Of a stretch of 8,781 nt of DNA, positions 6,674 to 8,781 are shown one piece after another; the first letter of the stretch is position 1, and every line of letters begins with the position of its first letter. The DNA lies in contig CAJPLU010000028.1 in the NCBI GenBank assembly GCA_905371595.1, positions 1 to 8,781 of the forward strand, in the 5' to 3' direction. The notes beneath the pieces are model-generated. The model was not told the DNA's origin. It worked only from the letters and a program-made list of their open reading frames with translations, and searched no databases. Position numbers and translations under genes: made by a program. Origin of the DNA: Candidatus Saccharimonadota bacterium. Its GTDB lineage: Bacteria; Patescibacteriota; Saccharimonadia; Saccharimonadales; Saccharimonadaceae.

Positions 6674-6702
6674 AGTATAAAATGCAAGTTTGTAGCGGTC
6701 AA
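6674..6702 (-). promoter_or_regulatory. Strong prmC promoter, leaderless geometry
   Basis: Read on the minus strand: TTGACC (6702-6697), a 17-base spacer, TATACT (6679-6674), six bases, then ATG 6667. Five of six bases match in each hexamer with ideal spacing. The start of transcription should fall on or next to the start codon. It lets prmC be expressed apart from prfA. Confidence 0.75.
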
Positions 6703-6740
6703 ACTAAATTAATATGATCAGGGGCGAGGCGGGCGATAGG

Positions 6741-7814
6741 TTATTGTTGGTCGGCGTTTTGCGCTTTTAACTCTCGTTCGTAAGCTTGCAGCTGTTCAAT
6801 CAAATCGTTGATGTCTCCGTTCATGGCGGCAGGGATATTGCTGCGGCTATAACGGATACGGTGGTCGGTGATGCGGTCTTGCGGGAAGTTATAGGTGCGG
6901 ATTTTTTCAGAGCGGTCGCCAGTGCCGACTAGCGAACGCCGTTCAGCGCTTAATTTGGCGTTTTCTTCGTCAATTTTCATCTGCAGCAGCCGCGAACGCA
7001 GCACGCTCATGGCTTTTTCGCGGTTCTTGATCTGTGACTTCTCGTCTTGGTTGGTAACCATTATGCCAGTTGGCAGGTGGGTGATGCGCACGGCTGAGTC
7101 AGTGGTGTTGACGCTCTGGCCGCCATGGCCGCTGGAGCGGTAAATATCGACGCGCAGGTCGTTCGGGTTGATTTCAACATCAGTTTCTTCGGCTTCGGGT
7201 AAGACGGCGACAGTGGCGGTGCTGGTGTGAATACGGCCTTGACTTTCAGTAACTGGGACGCGTTGGACGCGGTGGACGCCGCCTTCAAATTTCAATTTGG
7301 CATATGGCGCGTCGCCCTTGACCATGAAAATGACTTCTTTGTAGCCGCCAGAATCGTTAGCGGACTCGCTAATTAGCTCGGTTTTATAGCCGTTGGCTTC
7401 GCACCAGCGCAAGTACATGCGGTATAATTCTGCCGCGAACAATGATGCTTCGTCGCCGCCAGCGCCAGCGCGGATTTCTATGATGATATTTTTCTCGTCG
7501 TTCGGGTCTTTGGGCGTTAGTAATATGAATAACTTATCGTCAAGTTCGGCGATTTTAGCTTCGTCCTCGGGAATCTCTGCTTTGGCTAGTTCGGCTAATT
7601 CATCGTTGCCCTGGGCTAGATTTTTTGCCTCCGCTAGCTGTTTCTCGATAGTATCGCGTTCGCTAACGGTAGCGATAATGGTTTCTAGCTCGGCAAAACG
7701 TTTGTTGTTGGCGGTAAAATCTGGCGAGCTGTAAGCGTCGGGACTTGCTAAAAAATCGCCGAGGCGAGCGCGTTCGGCTTTCAAAGCGTCTAAATCGAGA
7801 GAAATCTTTGCCAT
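6741..7814 (-). CDS. prfA: Peptide chain release factor 1 (RF1)
   Basis: RF1 reads the stop codons UAA and UAG in the ribosomal A site and triggers hydrolysis of peptidyl-tRNA. The 357-residue length is standard. An N-terminal coiled-coil region (about 1-100) is followed by the conserved EIRAGAGGDEA (113-123). The codon-recognition tripeptide is PVT (187-189) in HRVQRVPVTESQGR, the PxT form that marks RF1 rather than RF2 (SPF). The catalytic GGQ is 231-233 in SSGHGGQSVNTTDSAVR, and the C-terminal GDRSEKIRTYNFPQDRITDHRI (299-320 region) is intact. There is no programmed-frameshift signal, again unlike RF2. ATG 7814 lies ten bases after an extended -10 box. prmC follows on the same strand. RF2 would be encoded elsewhere. 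Confidence 0.98.
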   Translation of the reverse strand: MAKISLDLDALKAERARLGDFLASPDAYSSPDFTANNKRFAELETIIATVSERDTIEKQLAEAKNLAQGNDELAELAKAEIPEDEAKIAELDDKLFILLTPKDPNDEKNIIIEIRAGAGGDEASLFAAELYRMYLRWCEANGYKTELISESANDSGGYKEVIFMVKGDAPYAKLKFEGGVHRVQRVPVTESQGRIHTSTATVAVLPEAEETDVEINPNDLRVDIYRSSGHGGQSVNTTDSAVRITHLPTGIMVTNQDEKSQIKNREKAMSVLRSRLLQMKIDEENAKLSAERRSLVGTGDRSEKIRTYNFPQDRITDHRIRYSRSNIPAAMNGDINDLIEQLQAYERELKAQNADQQ

Positions 7815-7824
7815 AACTTATAAA

Positions 7825-7833
7825 ATTATAGCA
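7825..7833 (-). promoter_or_regulatory. prfA extended -10 promoter
   Basis: On the minus strand TGCTATAAT (7833-7825) is a perfect extended -10; no good -35 is seen. ATG 7814 follows after ten bases, leaving a leader of only a few bases. It lies back-to-back with the promoter of the divergent gene, sharing a 58-base gap. Confidence 0.65.
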
Positions 7834-7837
7834 TATA

Positions 7838-7866
7838 TTGACGAAATAAGCGTTTTAATGTATAAT
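7838..7866 (+). promoter_or_regulatory. Promoter of the acidic unknown protein, leaderless geometry
   Basis: TTGACG (7838-7843), a 17-base spacer and TATAAT (7861-7866) form a near-consensus promoter. Six bases later comes ATG 7873. An in-frame ATG at 7858 overlaps the spacer and -10, upstream of the expected transcript start, so it cannot be the start codon for this promoter. Confidence 0.75.
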
Positions 7867-7872
7867 AAAGAG

Positions 7873-8580
7873 ATGAGTAGGTCGATTGATAAACCGTCGG
7901 AGCCTGCTGCGGGCGAGTTGTTATGCACAACTTTGTTGCCAGTAGCTGCTCCTGTTAAAACTTACAAAATACCGGAAGGTCTGCCGCCGCTAAAGTCATG
8001 GCAAGTTGTGAATGTTGGCGGGGGACATATTAGAGCTAAGGGTGAGGTAGATAGCCTAGATGTAACGGTATTTTTAGCGGATGGTAATAGACTAACTAAT
8101 TTCCAACATCCAGCGCTGGAGAGTTATTTAAGAAAAACGGTCCTCGGAGAAGGTGATGGGGATGAAGAGGGGCAAGGTGATATAGATTTTGTACGATCGC
8201 TATATTACGGTGCAGTTGCCCGCGATATGGGGTTAACCATACCAGATGTGAGCAGTATGGCAGCTGATAGTAAAAGATTGTTGAAATCGGCTGGTTTTTC
8301 TGAGGTGCTAGCTTCGGGATCGCTTGCAAATGTAGGACTAGTACTGTCTGGAGGTGATGAATTGAGCGATCCTGCTGATATTGAAAGACGAGCGCGTGGA
8401 ATAGGTTTATATACTAAAGAGACTATAACTTTTCCTGGAGCAGGCGAGGACTCTGATAATCAGTTTATTGCGCTAACTGATGCTGCTGGCAATCGAATTA
8501 TCATGCCGTATAGCGAGACTAGAGAGCATATTCTGATAGACGCATTTGGGTATGAGGAAGCTGGCGGACAAGAAAAATAA
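7873..8580 (+). CDS. Acidic soluble protein, function unknown
   Basis: I do not recognise this 235-residue protein. It has no signal peptide, no membrane helix and no clear repeat. The N-terminal 40 residues are Pro-rich and probably disordered. A Gly/Val-rich, beta-like stretch (about 41-72) follows, then an Asp/Glu/Gly loop (91-104), a mainly helical middle (105-150) and a mixed C-terminal part ending in an acidic tail. Acidic residues clearly outnumber basic ones. Of its 12 arginines, 7 use AGA or AGG, whereas htrA uses none in 12; GGA for glycine is also common. This points to foreign or fast-evolving origin. It sits opposite to its neighbours between prfA and a possible rpmE tail, with its own near-consensus promoter and terminator. 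A start at ATG 7858 is possible but conflicts with the promoter. Confidence 0.75.
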   Translation: MSRSIDKPSEPAAGELLCTTLLPVAAPVKTYKIPEGLPPLKSWQVVNVGGGHIRAKGEVDSLDVTVFLADGNRLTNFQHPALESYLRKTVLGEGDGDEEGQGDIDFVRSLYYGAVARDMGLTIPDVSSMAADSKRLLKSAGFSEVLASGSLANVGLVLSGGDELSDPADIERRARGIGLYTKETITFPGAGEDSDNQFIALTDAAGNRIIMPYSETREHILIDAFGYEEAGGQEK

Positions 8581-8610
8581 AACATCGCTGACAGATAGCA
8601 GCGATGTTTT
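8579..8610. terminator. Bidirectional intrinsic terminator
   Basis: AAAACATCGCTG (8579-8590) pairs perfectly with CAGCGATGTTTT (8599-8610): a 12-base stem and an eight-base loop. T-rich runs follow on both strands (TTTTATTA on plus; TTTTATTTTT on minus), so it can stop both the unknown gene and the converging minus-strand gene. The stop codon of the unknown gene overlaps its first bases. Confidence 0.9.
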
Positions 8611-8629
8611 ATTATGCGATTGATGGCGT

Positions 8630-8781
8630 CTAGTTTTTCTCGTTGACCTGTTTCTTAGCTTTTTTGGAGGTTTTGGCTGGTTTGGCGTTGTTGTCGCTGG
8701 TTTTGTCATCAGCAGCTTGCTGAGCCTTGGCGGCAGCGGCGGCGTTAGCCTTTTTTGCTTTGTTGACGAGAGCTTCGCGGC
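8630..8781 (-). CDS. C-terminal Lys/Ala-rich tail of a truncated gene, possibly ribosomal protein bL31
   Basis: The frame is open from the window edge to TAG at 8632-8630 and gives about 50 residues; the start lies beyond the window. The visible part starts REALVNKAKKANAAAAAKAQQ, then continues as a low-complexity tail rich in Lys, Ala, Asn and Asp and ends KKQVNEKN. No globular domain is visible. Such basic Ala/Lys tails are common on ribosomal proteins of Patescibacteria and other bacteria. rpmE (bL31) often lies directly upstream of prfA-prmC, which makes bL31 the best guess by gene order, but S16, L17 or another nucleic-acid-binding protein would look the same. It ends 19 bases before the shared terminator. 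Confidence 0.6.
   Translation of the reverse strand, partial: REALVNKAKKANAAAAAKAQQAADDKTSDNNAKPAKTSKKAKKQVNEKN

Noticed and set aside
6895..7734. Plus-strand open frames inside prfA (6895-7143 and 7393-7734)
   Set aside because: They are antisense to a fully conserved RF1 gene, are Ser/Ala-rich by composition and have no promoter or ribosome-binding site.
7858..7872. ATG 7858 as the start of the unknown acidic protein
   Set aside because: This codon overlaps the spacer and the -10 box (7861-7866), so it would not be in the mRNA made from that promoter.

Overview
This is a gene-dense bacterial window of intermediate GC with standard-code stops (TAA, TAG and TGA all end genes). It holds eight complete or nearly complete protein genes plus the cut end of a ninth. 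The content is ParA/ParB, a membrane-anchored type I signal peptidase, an LCP wall-polymer ligase, a membrane-anchored HtrA protease, RF1 and PrmC. This fits a small-genome bacterium with a Gram-positive-like envelope. My best guess is Candidatus Saccharibacteria (TM7) or another Patescibacteria lineage, but that is an inference from gene content and style, not proof.

Layout. The window opens inside parA; parB follows and overlaps it by 11 bases (1-1305). An 80-base convergent gap leads to lepB on the minus strand (1386-1994). lepB and an LCP (LytR-CpsA-Psr) gene (2079-3749) diverge from a shared promoter region. Next on the plus strand are an unrecognised multi-spanning membrane protein (3792-4571) and htrA (4665-5864). 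Five bases after htrA, prmC ends head-on from the minus strand (5870-6667), with prfA upstream of it (6741-7814). A divergent acidic protein of unknown function (7873-8580) separates prfA from a strong two-way hairpin terminator (8579-8610). Beyond that lies the Lys/Ala-rich C-terminal tail of a truncated minus-strand gene, possibly ribosomal protein bL31.

How the genes work together. ParA/ParB segregate the chromosome origin. LepB, LCP, the membrane protein and HtrA form an envelope group: signal-peptide removal, polymer attachment to the wall, an unknown membrane function, and quality control outside the membrane. PrfA ends translation at UAA/UAG, and PrmC methylates the glutamine of its GGQ motif.

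Two regulatory patterns stand out. First, six of the seven promoters I can place put a -10 box only 6 to 10 bases before the start codon, so those mRNAs should be leaderless or nearly so. Clear Shine-Dalgarno sites appear only for parB (inside an operon) and htrA (which has a real leader). Second, htrA is preceded by a direct repeat, TTTAAG-N5-TTTAAG, that matches the CiaR box known from streptococci, where htrA is a CiaR target. A third TTAAG lies 12 bases further upstream.
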